Source: an uncultured Clostridia bacterium (GTDB taxonomy: Bacteria; Bacillota; Clostridia; Lachnospirales; Anaerotignaceae). From it: 5,966 nucleotides of DNA. Of this stretch, positions 5,012-5,966 are shown piece after piece (position 1 is the first letter of the stretch; each line of letters begins with the position of its first letter). The translations under genes and the position numbers were made by a program. The notes beneath the pieces were generated by a model. It saw only the letters and a list, made by a program, of their open reading frames with translations. It was not told the origin of the DNA and did not search any database. Where the stretch lies: NCBI GenBank assembly GCA_937888765.1, contig CALASU010000123.1:1-5966 (forward strand), read 5' to 3'.

Positions 5012-5019
5012 CTCACCCC
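5012..5019 (-). promoter_or_regulatory. Ribosome binding site deciding the acetyltransferase start
   Basis: GGGGTGAG on the minus strand just before the ATG at 5006-5008. The upstream ATG at 5030-5032 has nothing similar. Confidence 0.65.
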
Positions 5020-5096
5020 CGCACAAAAGCATACTACATCGTTTTCAAAAAATCAACCTTTCCCGATTTCTCTATGGAAAAGCCTTTTATTTATGT

Positions 5097-5102
5097 TATA
5101 AT
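5097..5102 (+). promoter_or_regulatory. Extended -10 promoter of the protease gene
   Basis: A perfect TATAAT with TGT directly upstream (TG at 5094-5095). At 17 nt spacing the -35 would be ATGGAA (5074-5079), three of six, so this is an extended -10 promoter. The expected start near 5109 leaves a leader of about 28 nt. Confidence 0.65.
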
Positions 5103-5136
5103 GATAAACATACTTCTAAAATAAGGACGTGATGAT

Positions 5137-5966
5137 ATGAAACGCATATATAAGGGGATTTTCCTCTTTTTTCTGCTCTCTCTCTGCTCCGTACAAAGCG
5201 TATCAGCCGCCTCGGTGCGGGTTCTGCTGAATACCCGAGAACTTTCCTTTGATGCAGAGCCGTACATCTCACAAGGGCGTGTACTCGTGCCTATGCGGGG
5301 TATCTTAGATCCCCTTGGCTATACCGTACACTGGCAGGAACACACACAGACCGTTCTTGCAATCTCAGAGGATACCACCATTTCCCTGCCTGTCAACAGC
5401 AGAATCGCAATCGTCAACGGCAAACGGATTTCTCTGGACGCCGCTGCCACAATCAAAGACGGACGTACCTTTGTCCCGCTTCGTTTCCTCTCCGAACATA
5501 GCGGCGCAGAAGTTGCATGGAATGCATCTACCTATACAGTTTCCATAAAAGCGGAAGAACCTTCCAAAGAAAAAACCCCACAGGATTCTTCCGTGCTGAT
5601 TCAGACAAACCGTATGCAGGGCAGCGGGGTCATTCTTTCTGCCGACGGGCTGATTGCCACAAATTATCATGTGATCGAAAACGCTTCCATGGCACAGTTC
5701 CTGCTTCCAGACGGTTCTATCTATCAGGGCGAAACAACCGTTGTCGGACTTTCTCCCGCACAGGATATTGCGATTTTAAAAATCAATAAAAGCGGTCTGA
5801 TTCCCGCTTCTATTGCAGCAACGAAGCAGGTCGGCGAGGTCGTTACCGCAGTCACTTCGCCAAACGGACAGCGCAACACCACTACAACAGGCGTGATTGC
5901 AGGTTTCAATCAGGATGTCATTTCCGCTACCGCAAAGATTTCTCACGGCAGCAGCGGCGGCGGGCT
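5137..5966 (+). CDS. Secreted trypsin/HtrA-like serine protease with N-terminal copper-amine-oxidase-type domain (cut by window edge)
   Basis: 276 codons plus two bases are present; the C-terminus lies outside. Residues 1-24 are a Sec signal peptide (MKRIYKG, a hydrophobic run, cleavage after VSA); Cys17 is not in a lipobox. Residues about 27-137 form a copper amine oxidase N-terminal (stalk) domain, recognisable by VLLNTRELSF, GRVLVPMRGILDPLG and GRTFVPLRFLSEHSGAEVAWN; in Clostridia it is a common extracellular or wall-associated module and does not imply amine oxidation. After a charged linker (139-155) comes a chymotrypsin-fold protease: GSGVILSADGLIATNYHVI with His178, DIAILKI with Asp210, and GSSGGG at 271-276 with Ser273 as nucleophile. 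The triad is complete. It should act outside the membrane on unfolded or surface proteins. AAGGA lies 9 nt upstream of the ATG. A C-terminal PDZ domain cannot be checked. Confidence 0.9.
   Translation, partial: MKRIYKGIFLFFLLSLCSVQSVSAASVRVLLNTRELSFDAEPYISQGRVLVPMRGILDPLGYTVHWQEHTQTVLAISEDTTISLPVNSRIAIVNGKRISLDAAATIKDGRTFVPLRFLSEHSGAEVAWNASTYTVSIKAEEPSKEKTPQDSSVLIQTNRMQGSGVILSADGLIATNYHVIENASMAQFLLPDGSIYQGETTVVGLSPAQDIAILKINKSGLIPASIAATKQVGEVVTAVTSPNGQRNTTTTGVIAGFNQDVISATAKISHGSSGGG

Noticed and set aside
5365..5670. Minus-strand open frame within the protease gene
   Set aside because: The plus strand carries a signal peptide, stalk domain and full catalytic triad in an unbroken frame; the antisense product has no recognisable features.

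Overview
The window looks like the chromosome of a low-to-mid GC anaerobic Bacillota, most likely a member of the Lachnospirales/Clostridia. This is inferred from the AGGAGG-type ribosome binding sites, textbook sigma-A promoters, the RuvB and CarD-family sequence types, and an acetate-dependent CoA-transferase of the kind used by butyrate- or propionate-forming gut anaerobes. I cannot fix the species. I see no insertion sequence, integrase, tRNA, rRNA or CRISPR array.

From left to right, the minus strand carries: the 5' end of ruvB (runs off the left edge); ruvA; a CarD/CdnL-type RNA polymerase-binding regulator; a dCMP deaminase; a 436-residue acetyl-CoA hydrolase/transferase-family CoA-transferase; an unrecognised 137-residue P-loop protein; and a GNAT acetyltransferase. 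The plus strand carries one gene at the right end, divergent from the acetyltransferase and cut by the window edge: a secreted trypsin/HtrA-like serine protease with an N-terminal copper-amine-oxidase-type (stalk) domain.

Apart from ruvAB, these are mostly single-gene transcription units. Good intrinsic terminators follow the CarD gene, the CoA-transferase and the P-loop gene. Strong promoters precede ruvAB, the CoA-transferase and the P-loop gene, and a weaker one precedes the CarD gene. The dCMP deaminase is the exception: a strong terminator lies just upstream and no convincing promoter of its own is visible. RuvA and RuvB work together on Holliday junctions; the other genes show no shared pathway.

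The most distinctive spot is the P-loop gene. It is small and unassigned, has a near-consensus promoter backed by A-tracts, an inverted repeat across its predicted start of transcription, a small leader reading frame overlapping its start codon, and codon use like that of a highly expressed gene. The CoA-transferase leader also holds a perfect 8-bp inverted repeat, and the ruvAB leader a 9-bp stem. No clear multi-gene defence or novel system is visible.
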